Origin: Tianweitania sediminis
GTDB taxonomy: Bacteria; Pseudomonadota; Alphaproteobacteria; Rhizobiales; Rhizobiaceae
Length of the DNA stretch: 64,000 nucleotides
Assembly: GCF_017813335.1 (NCBI RefSeq)
Contig: NZ_JAGIYY010000003.1
Coordinates: forward strand, 186,001 to 250,000
Direction of reading: 5' to 3'
Shown: in pieces, positions 26,255 to 35,031 of the stretch
Layout of the letters: each line of letters opens with the position of its first letter
Numbering within the stretch: the stretch's first letter is position 1
Made by a program: the position numbers and the translations under genes
The notes under the pieces: model-generated
The model's database searches: none
Seen by the model: the letters and a program-made list of their open reading frames with translations, nothing else
Told to the model about the DNA's origin: nothing

Positions 26255-27127
26255 TCAGCGACGTTGATTCATGCGGCGGCGGCGATCCGCAAGCCGCACC
26301 ACATTGCCTTGCGGGCTCGTCAGCGTGGCGCGTTCGATCGGTGCAGCGGGAAAAAGGCTGCCTGCCAGCATGGGCTGACCGAGGAGCGGGCCCTGAACCA
26401 GCACGGCGCCGGCTTCGAGCGCCGCATCAAGCTGGGACGCCGTTTCGATGCCGTCCACCAGAACCGCGGCGCCCGCATCTTGAAAGCCTGAAAAGAGCGG
26501 CCGCAGAAGCCGGGTTGCGCGCGGCACACCAGCCACGCGGCGAAACCAGGGTCCGTCGATCTTCACTACATCCGGCTTGATGAACGACACTTGCTCCAGC
26601 GCTGGAAAGCCAGCAGCGAAATCGTCCACCCCGAGGGAAAAGCCATGCAGGCGGATCGCGGTGGCAAGCCGCAGCAGAACGGTTTTTTCCTGTTTCTCGC
26701 ATTCCGCCAGGCTGCAAACCAGAAGGTGTGGCGGCAGGCCGACCTCGTGAACAAGCGCGGAAAGGAACTCGAGTTCGTCGAGCGCTCTGTTGGCACTCGA
26801 TGCGTGGCGCGCATCCACGCTGCAAAAGAGACTGAGCCCGTCCACGCCGATCATGTGATAGTTTTGAAGATGCAGCGCCCGGCACAGAGCTTCGAAGGCG
26901 ATGACGTCTTCCCCACCCATGCTCTCCGCAATCATGGCCGACGGGACGGGAAGATGGTCCCGCAAAGGACGGAGCTTGGCTTCCGCACCCCACGGCGCCA
27001 ACTCGTCGCCGGCGGCGGCAAAGATGGGCTGAAACACGGATTTCAGCATGAACGGGCCGAAAGTGGCGCTCGCCAACCCGATCTCATCCACGAGAATGGC
27101 CTGGGATACCGCGGTTGCATCAATCAT
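26255..27127 (-). CDS. Degenerate EAL domain protein (probably inactive)
   Basis: A 290-residue EAL-fold protein with no transmembrane or sensor domain. By alignment to its neighbour and to canonical phosphodiesterases it keeps Glu49 (EAKLR in place of EALLR), Asp158-Asp159, Lys179 and Gln235, but has Ser103 for the metal-binding Asn, Ser129 for a metal-binding Glu, and Asp215 for the glutamate of the EGIE motif. Loss of two metal ligands and alteration of a third predicts no cyclic-di-GMP hydrolysis; it could still bind the nucleotide or another protein. It overlaps the upstream EAL gene by four bases (ATGA at 27124-27127), giving translational coupling. The C-terminal 25 residues are basic. 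Confidence 0.82.
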   Translation of the reverse strand: MIDATAVSQAILVDEIGLASATFGPFMLKSVFQPIFAAAGDELAPWGAEAKLRPLRDHLPVPSAMIAESMGGEDVIAFEALCRALHLQNYHMIGVDGLSLFCSVDARHASSANRALDELEFLSALVHEVGLPPHLLVCSLAECEKQEKTVLLRLATAIRLHGFSLGVDDFAAGFPALEQVSFIKPDVVKIDGPWFRRVAGVPRATRLLRPLFSGFQDAGAAVLVDGIETASQLDAALEAGAVLVQGPLLGQPMLAGSLFPAAPIERATLTSPQGNVVRLADRRRRMNQRR

Positions 27128-28086
27128 CGTGCAGCCTGCCTTCGGCCAAAGACTCGGCTCTTGCCAGGCCGTCCTGGCTGAGACAGCACGGGCGCAACGG
27201 CAATCCGTGGCAAGGCATCGGCTCGGTCGTGCGACGGGGTAATCTGTGGCAGATGCTGGGTCGCAAGCGCCGCGCCCACGGAGATTTCCGGTTCCGGCGT
27301 GGCGAAGATCCCGAACTCCGTGGGTGCGAGTTGCGGACGCGCCAAAACGTAGCCTTGAACCATGGAGGCGCCGGACTCTTCTGCGAGTTCCAGCTGCCAG
27401 TCCTCTTCGATCCCTTCGAAGACCGTTTTGATCCCGCGCTCGTTGAACGTCGCGACCATGGTTTTCAGGAGCGCGAAGCCCGCGCCTGACTCCATCAGAT
27501 GCGTGATCCAGTGCGCATCGAACTTCACGATGTCCGGCTTCAGCTGTTCGATACGCCTCATATCGGAGTGGTCAGCTCCGTAGTCATCGACCGCAATGCG
27601 GAAGCCGTGGGCGCGAAGGGCTTCGACGAAGGCGAAAAGTGTCTTTTCTGATGTCGAAACATGCTCGGTCATTTCGCACACGATGCGGGCGGGATCGATG
27701 CCTGCCTGATGCAGCACAAGCCGCATATCGCGCAGGGCAGTTTCGGCCAGAGCAGGGTCGCAGAACTGCGACGGATCGAAGTTCACGAAGATCGACGCGC
27801 TCTCGGTCAGGCAGGCGCCCGCATTCAGGAGGTGGAGGGTGCGCGTCAGCGTTTCCACGGTGAAGCGATCCTGCGCCGGAACCGCGCGGAAGAACTGACC
27901 GGGCGGCACGGGCTCGTTTCCCCGAAAGGGGCGGATCAGGCCTTCAAAGGCCGCGATGGAGAGCTTGCCTCCGCCAAAGGCGAAAATCGGCTGAAAGGCC
28001 GACTTCAGCACATAGGATGCGAAAACCGCCGTATGAATGCCGTCCGCGCCATGCGCGATATGCGCCAAGGCAGAAGTACGCGTCAT
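27124..28086 (-). CDS. EAL domain protein, candidate cyclic-di-GMP phosphodiesterase
   Basis: A 320-residue single EAL domain protein. All key residues look intact: Glu48 in FEGLIRP, Asn102 in VNFDPSQ, Glu128 in CEMTEH, Asp157-Asp158 in AVDDYGA, Lys178 in KPDIVKFD, Glu214 in FEGIEE and Gln234 in VQGYVLARP. This predicts hydrolysis of cyclic-di-GMP to pGpG in the cytoplasm. The C-terminal 70 residues are Pro/Ala/Arg-rich. The start is taken at the ATG at 28086, because its 35 residues to QPIF then match the 36 in the partner protein; an ATG at 28125 adds 13 residues with no support. It is first in a two-gene unit with the degenerate EAL gene. Confidence 0.85.
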   Translation of the reverse strand: MTRTSALAHIAHGADGIHTAVFASYVLKSAFQPIFAFGGGKLSIAAFEGLIRPFRGNEPVPPGQFFRAVPAQDRFTVETLTRTLHLLNAGACLTESASIFVNFDPSQFCDPALAETALRDMRLVLHQAGIDPARIVCEMTEHVSTSEKTLFAFVEALRAHGFRIAVDDYGADHSDMRRIEQLKPDIVKFDAHWITHLMESGAGFALLKTMVATFNERGIKTVFEGIEEDWQLELAEESGASMVQGYVLARPQLAPTEFGIFATPEPEISVGAALATQHLPQITPSHDRADALPRIAVAPVLSQPGRPGKSRVFGRRQAAR

Positions 28087-28261
28087 GATCGATCCACTCA
28101 GAACACGAGCTCGATAAACGCCCATCTAGCAAAGGAAGCTTTTACCTCCAGTTAATGTCGCCCCGCCGTTCTTAGTCGTCTTTCCAGATGGGTTTGCCTT
28201 GAACTCCGCGTCGCGATGGGCTTTACCTCCGCCGCGGCAGGTGAACAGCCGCCTTCCCTGA

Positions 28262-29476
<1,215 letters not shown>

Positions 29477-29497
29477 GCTTCGCGCCCCTCCATCAAG

Positions 29498-29524
29498 AAA
29501 GCCCGGCCTCACGCCGGGCTTTTT
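29498..29524 (+). terminator. Rho-independent terminator of aspartate aminotransferase gene
   Basis: Stem AAAGCCCGGC/GCCGGGCTTT around a CTCAC loop, followed by TTTT. It starts 22 bases after the aatA stop and also precedes the converging cupin gene's end. Confidence 0.88.
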
Positions 29525-29545
29525 GTTGCGTCAGCCCCCGAAAGG

Positions 29546-29944
29546 TCATGAACCGGAATACTGCTCCTCGCTGACGGGCTCCATCCACGTCACCGCCTCC
29601 CCCTCGAGCGCTTCCTGCATCGCCAGATGCGTCATGGCGGTGGTTGGGCTCGCGCCATGCCAGTGCCTTTCGCCGGGCGCGAAAACAACAACGTCGCCGG
29701 CCCTGATTTGCTGGACCGGCTCGCCTTCCCGCTGCACCAAGCCAGCACCGGCCGTTACATACAGGGTCTGCCCAAGCGGATGCGTATGCCAGACTGTGCG
29801 GGCGCCGGGTTCAAAGCTGACAAGCGTGGCGCGAAGTCGCGCCGGCTGTTCGAGCGAAACAACGGGCGTCTGCAGAACGCGCCCCGTGAAGTAGGCGTCT
29901 GGCGCAACAACGGTATCGACGCTGCCGCAGGAAATGATCTTCAA
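29546..29944 (-). CDS. Cupin domain protein, TTG start
   Basis: A 132-residue single cupin of the quercetinase/mandelonitrile-lyase-like group. Motif 1 is RTVWHTHPLGQTLYVTAG with two metal-binding histidines and a Gln, and motif 2 is GDVVVFAPGERHWHGASP with the third histidine. These bind a metal in a beta-barrel; the substrate is unknown. No ATG or GTG is suitable: the TTG at 29944 follows AAGGAG by seven bases and is the best start, and homology begins there (KIISCGSVDTVV). A longer frame to 30016 would overlap the next gene's end by 19 bases. It lies 53 bases after the solute-binding protein gene, so it may be cotranscribed. Confidence 0.75.
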   Translation of the reverse strand: MKIISCGSVDTVVAPDAYFTGRVLQTPVVSLEQPARLRATLVSFEPGARTVWHTHPLGQTLYVTAGAGLVQREGEPVQQIRAGDVVVFAPGERHWHGASPTTAMTHLAMQEALEGEAVTWMEPVSEEQYSGS

Positions 29945-29997
29945 GACACGCTCCTTCTGAGGCAGCCGGGGGCCGGCGGGCCGGCCCCCCTGTTCCG

Positions 29998-31587
29998 TCA
30001 GGCGTTGATCCAGCACTTCGTCAGGGCATGCCCGCCCATCAACTCGCCATTCGGATCATCGACCCAGCCACCGACCTTCGAACCCGTGGCATCGATGTAG
30101 TTGTTGAACATGGGCACGATCACCCCACCCTCATCGCGCAGGATCATGGCGGCTTGCTTGTACATGGCCTTGCGCTTGGCGTCGTCCAGCTCCGATCGCG
30201 CGCCGATGATCAGCTTGTCGAAGTCTTCCCGCTTGAAGCGGGTGTCGTTCCACTCGGCTCCGGAAAGATAGGCGATGGAATAGACTTGATCCTGGGTTGG
30301 CCGCCCCGTCCAGTAGGACATGGAGAATGGCTGCTTGTTCCAGACCTCCGACCAGTAGCCATCACCCGGCTCGCGTCGCACATCGATCGTGATGCCGCAC
30401 TTCGCCGCGCTTTGCTGGAAAAGGGAAGCGGCATCGACGGCCCCGGGAAAGGCAACGTCCGACGTCCTCAGCAGAACCGAGCCAGAATGCCCGGACTTCT
30501 TGTAGTGTTCGGCGGCTTTCTCCGGATCAAACGTGCGCTGCGGGATGTCGTCGTCGAACAAGGGATAGCCGGCGATCATCGGCGTGTCGTTGCCGACGGT
30601 GCCGTAGCCGCTGAGGATCGTGCGCACCATTTCCTCGCGATCAACGGCGTATTTCAGGGCAAGCCGGAGATCGTTGTTGTCGAACGGGGCGGTATCGCAA
30701 TGAGCGATGAAGACATAATGCCCTTTGCCAGGCACGTTGCGGATTGTGACGCCCGGCAGCCGCTGGATCAGCGACACAATCTTGGGCTCCACACGGTTGA
30801 TGATGTCCACTTGCCCGCCCTGCAGGGCGGAAGTCCGTGCCGTGGAATCGTTGATGACGGTGATCTCGATCTTTGACGCATGACCTCGCTGGTCGCTGCC
30901 CCAATAGCCCTCGTGCCGTTCCGCCGTGTGGCGTACGCCTGGCTGGTTCTCGACCACCTTGTAGGGACCTGTGCCGATCCCCGCCGTCGGATCGTCCTTG
31001 CCGCCATTGGGCTGGATCATCAGGTGATAATCGCTGACGACATAAGGAAGGTCGGCGTTGGGCTCCTTGAGCGTGATGACCACAGTCTGACCGTCGGCGC
31101 GAACAGTGTCGAACTCCGCAACAAAGGGCAGTGCTGCGGATTTGGAATTCGCATCCGCATGACGTTCCATCGTCGCAACGATGTCAGCCGGTGTCAGATC
31201 CTTGCCGTTGTGGAAAGTCACGCCCTGGCGAATCTTGAAGGTCCAGGTCTTCGCATCCTTGGAAGGCTCGACGGATTCAGCGAGGCGATACTCGATCTCG
31301 CCAGTCGGCGAGACCTCCAGCAACTGCTCGCCCCAGCTGCGGCCGAGCGTGTAGGGGACCTGGCTCGCCCAAGTGGCAGGGTCAAGGCTGTCGGTTGCCG
31401 CGCCGCCCACCATGCCGGCACGCAACGTTCCCCCCTTCACGGGGGACTGCGCTTTGGCTGAATCGACGAGCAGACTGTTGGCGAAAGTCGCGCTGACGCC
31501 GAGCGCAGCAGCGCGGCCGAGGAAATCGCGGCGCGACAGGCGGCCGCCAACAACGAGCGCGCTAAGGTGATCGAGTTCTTTTGACAT
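29998..31587 (-). CDS. Peptide/opine-type ABC transporter solute-binding protein, Tat-exported
   Basis: A 529-residue extracytoplasmic solute-binding protein of the dipeptide/oligopeptide family (SBP_bac_5). The N-terminus carries a twin-arginine signal: LSRRDFLGRAAALG, then a hydrophobic stretch and SAKAQS as the cleavage region, near residues 16-48. The conserved body starts KGGTLRAGMVGG and has TWTFKIRQGVTFHNGKDLTPADI and FDNNDLRLALKYAVDREEMV. Tat export implies folding in the cytoplasm before export. The ATG at 31587 follows GGGGG; a frame to 31668 is longer but unsupported. No permease or ATPase genes adjoin it, so it is an orphan that must use a transporter elsewhere. Confidence 0.87.
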   Translation of the reverse strand: MSKELDHLSALVVGGRLSRRDFLGRAAALGVSATFANSLLVDSAKAQSPVKGGTLRAGMVGGAATDSLDPATWASQVPYTLGRSWGEQLLEVSPTGEIEYRLAESVEPSKDAKTWTFKIRQGVTFHNGKDLTPADIVATMERHADANSKSAALPFVAEFDTVRADGQTVVITLKEPNADLPYVVSDYHLMIQPNGGKDDPTAGIGTGPYKVVENQPGVRHTAERHEGYWGSDQRGHASKIEITVINDSTARTSALQGGQVDIINRVEPKIVSLIQRLPGVTIRNVPGKGHYVFIAHCDTAPFDNNDLRLALKYAVDREEMVRTILSGYGTVGNDTPMIAGYPLFDDDIPQRTFDPEKAAEHYKKSGHSGSVLLRTSDVAFPGAVDAASLFQQSAAKCGITIDVRREPGDGYWSEVWNKQPFSMSYWTGRPTQDQVYSIAYLSGAEWNDTRFKREDFDKLIIGARSELDDAKRKAMYKQAAMILRDEGGVIVPMFNNYIDATGSKVGGWVDDPNGELMGGHALTKCWINA

Positions 31588-31690
31588 GAAGCCCCCATTC
31601 TTGTTCTGACACTGCTTCGGCGAGCAGCGCGCGAATGGGAGCTTCGCAACTCCAAGCCCCCGCGACAAGGGGCAGCGGTTCAGACCGACA

Positions 31691-32404
31691 TCAAGCCGAT
31701 GTTTTTGCCGCTACGATGGTAGCCTCGATATGGTCCACCAGCCGGTCGTCGAGCTGCAAACGTCCGGCCAGTTGGTCGAGATATCCGCGCTCGGCTCGTG
31801 TTTCCGGTTCAATGGCAACGCGCGACGCCGTGTAGATCTCGACGCGCTGTTCTTCGGTTTGCCCCGCGCGAACAATGGCGTCGAGGTCGACCGGCCGCGC
31901 AAGTTCTTCCTTCACGAACTGTTCGGCCTCGCGATCCACGCCCGCCTCCGAAAGGCGACCTGCAATCCGCTGACGTTCTTCTTCATCGATGTGGCCATCA
32001 GCGCGGGCAGCCGCAATCATGGCGCGCACCAGCACCAGCGTGAAAGCGTCTTCACCTTCGGGCATGCGGGAAGGATGGAAGCCGGTATCTTCAGGGGCAG
32101 GCAGCACGGCCGGCTCGCCGGCGGCCGGCGCAGGAGCGCCCTGCCCGCTCTGGCTCTTCTGGTACTGCTGGTAGGCGGTGTAAGCGAGACCCGCCACTGC
32201 GGCCATGCCGCCGAGCTTCAAGGCAGAACTTCCCAGGTTGCGGCCTGTTTTGGTGCCCAGAAGCATCGAAGCGAGCGCCGCCGACTTCCCCGGATTGTTG
32301 CGAGCATATTGCAGGGCCTGGTCCGCGCGATCGCGCAGGCCCCCTCCCGCGCCGCCGGCCTGGCTGCCGAGAAACTGGTCAAGCAACTTCTTCGGGTCGA
32401 ACAT
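31691..32404 (-). CDS. DUF533 / TerB-like inner-membrane associated protein
   Basis: A 237-residue protein of the DUF533 (YebE) family, distantly related to TerB. Residues 1-60 are amphipathic and glycine-rich (FDPKKLLDQFLGSQAGG). A hydrophobic segment at about 64-82 (LKLGGMAAVAGLAYTAY) is a candidate membrane anchor. The C-terminal domain from about residue 120 (DAFTLVLVRAMIAAARADGHIDEEERQRIAGRL) is the TerB-like helical part with an acidic, metal-binding-like DGHIDEEE. Function unknown; E. coli YebE is heat/envelope-stress induced. Start ATG at 32404. The stop codon is about 100 bases past the solute-binding protein gene's start on the same strand. Confidence 0.8.
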   Translation of the reverse strand: MFDPKKLLDQFLGSQAGGAGGGLRDRADQALQYARNNPGKSAALASMLLGTKTGRNLGSSALKLGGMAAVAGLAYTAYQQYQKSQSGQGAPAPAAGEPAVLPAPEDTGFHPSRMPEGEDAFTLVLVRAMIAAARADGHIDEEERQRIAGRLSEAGVDREAEQFVKEELARPVDLDAIVRAGQTEEQRVEIYTASRVAIEPETRAERGYLDQLAGRLQLDDRLVDHIEATIVAAKTSA

Positions 32405-32509
32405 CGGAGCTCCTTTGCGGTCGAACAGGCGTGATGCCGGCTGACTGCACGTAAGAAACCCTGTTTGATTTGCAAGGAAGCCGACGCGTGAGAACGCCGC
32501 CGTGAGAGA

Positions 32510-33460
32510 TCAGGAAGGGGACCGAAGATGGGATTGGCAGCGTTCCGCCGCCAATTCGATCTGCTTCTGGCGCTCGGCGAAACGGGCCCGGTCCGCAGGA
32601 TCCTGTGTTTCGGCACATTGAGGGCAGCAGACACCCTCCACGTAGCGGGGATCAGCGCGGTCGGCTTCCGTGACGGGATGCCGGCACGCGTGGCACAGCT
32701 GGGCAGCGCCGAGGCTGAGGCCATGGCCCACCGCCACCCGATCGTCGAAAACAAAGCACTCGCCCTGCCAAAGGCTGCGATCCGCCGGCACATCTTCGAG
32801 ATACTGCAGAATGCCGCCCTTGAGGTGAAACACGCTTTCGAAGCCTGCTTCGCGCACGTAAGCGGTGGCCTTTTCGCAGCGGATCCCGCCGGTGCAGAAC
32901 ATCGCGATCTTGCGACCAGCCAAGTCTTCCCGATGCGCTTCCACCCAGGCGGGAAACTCAGAAAAGGTGGTGGTGTTCGGGTCCACCGCACCAGCAAACG
33001 TGCCGAGCCGCACTTCATAATCGTTGCGGGTGTCGATCACGATCGTTTCGGGGTCACTGATCAACGCATTCCATTCTCCCGGCGAAACGTAGGTGCCGGC
33101 TGAAAGGCGCGGATCGAGATCGGGCTTTGCCATCGTGACGATTTCGCGCTTCACCTTCACCTTCAACCGCCGAAACGGGAGGGAGGCTGCACCGCTGAAC
33201 TTCAGTTCCAGATCGCCTAAGCCGCTTCTGCGGCAGATCTGGTCCAACGCTTCATCCAGCTTGTCCGGCTGGCCTGCAATGGTGCCGTTGATCCCTTCGA
33301 AGGCAAGAAGCAGAGTTCCGACAATGCCGTTGCGTCGGCAGATGGCAAGGATGTCCTGCTGCAAGGCGGGGAGGTCCTCAAGCCGTGCGAAGCGATAAAG
33401 CGCTGCAACGCGAATTGGCAGGGCGGCAGGATCAGAAAACGGAGGGGGTGTGGACGACAT
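32510..33460 (-). CDS. trhO: tRNA uridine(34) hydroxylase, rhodanese family (TrhO)
   Basis: A 316-residue protein of the UPF0176/TrhO family that hydroxylates U34 of some tRNAs at the wobble position. Residues 1-110 form the N-terminal acylphosphatase-like domain (FEGINGTIAG, then PFRRLKVKVKREIV). The rhodanese domain (about 120-240) has the active-site loop CTGGIRCEK with Cys189, plus DTRNDYEVRLGTF and LKGGILQYLED. A C-terminal four-cysteine zinc-binding segment follows (CHACRHPV and CCPQC), then a charged tail. The start ATG is at 33460. It is divergent from the muramidase gene across 131 bases. Confidence 0.92.
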   Translation of the reverse strand: MSSTPPPFSDPAALPIRVAALYRFARLEDLPALQQDILAICRRNGIVGTLLLAFEGINGTIAGQPDKLDEALDQICRRSGLGDLELKFSGAASLPFRRLKVKVKREIVTMAKPDLDPRLSAGTYVSPGEWNALISDPETIVIDTRNDYEVRLGTFAGAVDPNTTTFSEFPAWVEAHREDLAGRKIAMFCTGGIRCEKATAYVREAGFESVFHLKGGILQYLEDVPADRSLWQGECFVFDDRVAVGHGLSLGAAQLCHACRHPVTEADRADPRYVEGVCCPQCAETQDPADRARFAERQKQIELAAERCQSHLRSPS

Positions 33461-33591
33461 CGCGGCCGGTTAGCGCCTCATTTCGGCGCTGGCAAGGCAG
33501 TTTGTGGTTGCGGTCGACTATGGCTGGCGGCAATCGGTCCACCTTCTGCGGCGCGGCACCACACTCGCCCCTTCAACAAAGGAGTGGTGCC

Positions 33592-34281
33592 ATGTTCGAA
33601 GCCGAAACACAGAACGCAATCGTCCGCCTGGCAAGAACCGCCTCCATCGAACCGGCGGCACTCTTGGCGGTGGCCGAGATCGAAAGCGGTGGCAAAGCCT
33701 ATGCTGTCGTGAACAACAAGCGCGAACCCATGATCCGCTTCGAAGGCCATTATTTCGACCGTCGGCTTTCAGGCTTGCAGCAGGCGCAGGCCCGGGCCGC
33801 AGGGCTTTCCTCACCCAAAGCGGGGGCTATCCGCAATCCCAACGGCCAGGCGTCCCGATGGGCCATGCTCGACCGCGCGGCCGCGATCAATCGCAAGGCA
33901 GCCTACGAGTCCGTTTCCTGGGGCATCGGTCAGGTCATGGGTGCGCATTGGCAGTGGCTGGGCTACGCTTCCGTGGACGCACTTGTCGACCAATGTCGTG
34001 AAAGCCCTGCGGGCCAGATCGCGGTGATGCTGCGCTATATTGAGAAGGCAGGTCTCGCAAGCGCGCTGAATGCGTTGGACTGGCCTACCTTTGCGCGTGG
34101 CTACAACGGGCCGCAATTTGCCAAAAGCGGATATGACAAGAAGCTGGCCGCAGCCTTCAAAAGGCACAAAGCAGCGTGTCCCGGCGACCCAGCCACGGTT
34201 GAAGCCAGTTCGCCACAGCCCCGTTCTTGGCTCGGCGCCATTGCTGACTGGATCAAAGAACGCTTGGCGCACCTCGGCTGA
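33592..34281 (+). CDS. Endolysin-like N-acetylmuramidase
   Basis: A 229-residue protein with an N-acetylmuramidase (DUF3380) domain as in phage endolysins, cutting the muramic acid-glucosamine bond of peptidoglycan. The catalytic glutamate sits in LLAVAEIESGGKAY, then PMIRFEGHYFDRRL, ISWGIGQVMG-like SVSWGIGQVMGAHWQ and FARGYNGPQFAKSGYDKKLA. There is no signal peptide or peptidoglycan-binding domain, so export must rely on a holin-like route or lysis. The start is the ATG at 33592 with AAAGGAGTGG in front. No holin, tail or other phage genes surround it. A 30-residue basic C-terminus ends at LAHLG. Confidence 0.83.
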   Translation: MFEAETQNAIVRLARTASIEPAALLAVAEIESGGKAYAVVNNKREPMIRFEGHYFDRRLSGLQQAQARAAGLSSPKAGAIRNPNGQASRWAMLDRAAAINRKAAYESVSWGIGQVMGAHWQWLGYASVDALVDQCRESPAGQIAVMLRYIEKAGLASALNALDWPTFARGYNGPQFAKSGYDKKLAAAFKRHKAACPGDPATVEASSPQPRSWLGAIADWIKERLAHLG

Positions 34282-34334
34282 ACGTTGCGGGCACGCCTGA
34301 ACCGGTTTAGGCAACTGCAAACAAGGAGCCGATC

Positions 34335-34973
34335 ATGACCTCGTCCGAGCGCCTGCGCCAGATTCTTGAAGCCCAGCCCGTCATTCCCGTGTTGCGCATC
34401 GAGCGTGCCGAATATGCCGTTCCCCTGGCGCGCGCGCTCGCCAGGGGTGGATTGCCCGCGGTGGAAATCACATTGAGAACGCCGCAGGCGCTGGATGCCA
34501 TCCGCCATGTTGCGGCCGATGTGCCGGAAGCAGTGGTGGGAGCGGGCACGATCCTGAATCCGAAGCATTTCGAGCAAGCCGTTGAAGCCGGTGCGACCTT
34601 TATCGTCAGCCCCGGCCAAACCCCTACCCTTTTTGATCTTGCGACGCAGAGCCCCGTCCCGCTCCTGCCCGGCGCAACCACGGCATCCGAAGTCATGTCT
34701 GCTGCGGAACGGGGCTATGACATCCTGAAGTTCTTTCCCGCCGAACAAGCAGGCGGGGCGGCCTTTCTCAAGGCGCTGGCCTCGCCTTTTGCCGGCATCC
34801 GCTTCTGCCCAACGGGCGGCATCTCGGCCGCCAATGCGAGCACCTACCTCGGTCTGCCGAACGTGGTTTGTGTCGGCGGGTCGTGGGTCGCGCCGGATGC
34901 TCTCGTGGAAGCGGGCGCATGGGACCAGATCACGGCATTGGCTGCGGAAGCAGCGAAGCTTCGCAAACACTGA
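34335..34973 (+). CDS. eda: 2-dehydro-3-deoxy-phosphogluconate (KDPG) aldolase
   Basis: A 212-residue class I aldolase that splits 2-keto-3-deoxy-6-phosphogluconate into pyruvate and glyceraldehyde 3-phosphate, the last step of the Entner-Doudoroff pathway. Visible residues are Glu44 in VEITLRTP (general base) and the Schiff-base Lys132 in YDILKFFPAE, plus the phosphate-binding GGIS near the end. It may also act on 4-hydroxy-2-oxoglutarate. AAGGAG precedes the ATG at 34335. The partner dehydratase gene edd and glucose-6-phosphate dehydrogenase are not in the window. It is followed by a terminator. Confidence 0.93.
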   Translation: MTSSERLRQILEAQPVIPVLRIERAEYAVPLARALARGGLPAVEITLRTPQALDAIRHVAADVPEAVVGAGTILNPKHFEQAVEAGATFIVSPGQTPTLFDLATQSPVPLLPGATTASEVMSAAERGYDILKFFPAEQAGGAAFLKALASPFAGIRFCPTGGISAANASTYLGLPNVVCVGGSWVAPDALVEAGAWDQITALAAEAAKLRKH

Positions 34974-34986
34974 GCTGAAAGCAAAA

Positions 34987-35007
34987 GGGCGGGAATCGCT
35001 CCCGCCC
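34987..35007. terminator. Bidirectional terminator between eda and the DUF882 gene
   Basis: Stem GGGCGGGA/TCCCGCCC around ATCGC lies 13 bases after the eda stop codon and 25 bases before the DUF882 gene's stop. The plus strand reads into TTC and the minus strand into TTTT, so termination is stronger for the minus-strand gene. Confidence 0.75.
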
Positions 35008-35031
35008 TTCGAAGGTCATTCGTCGCGGCTC

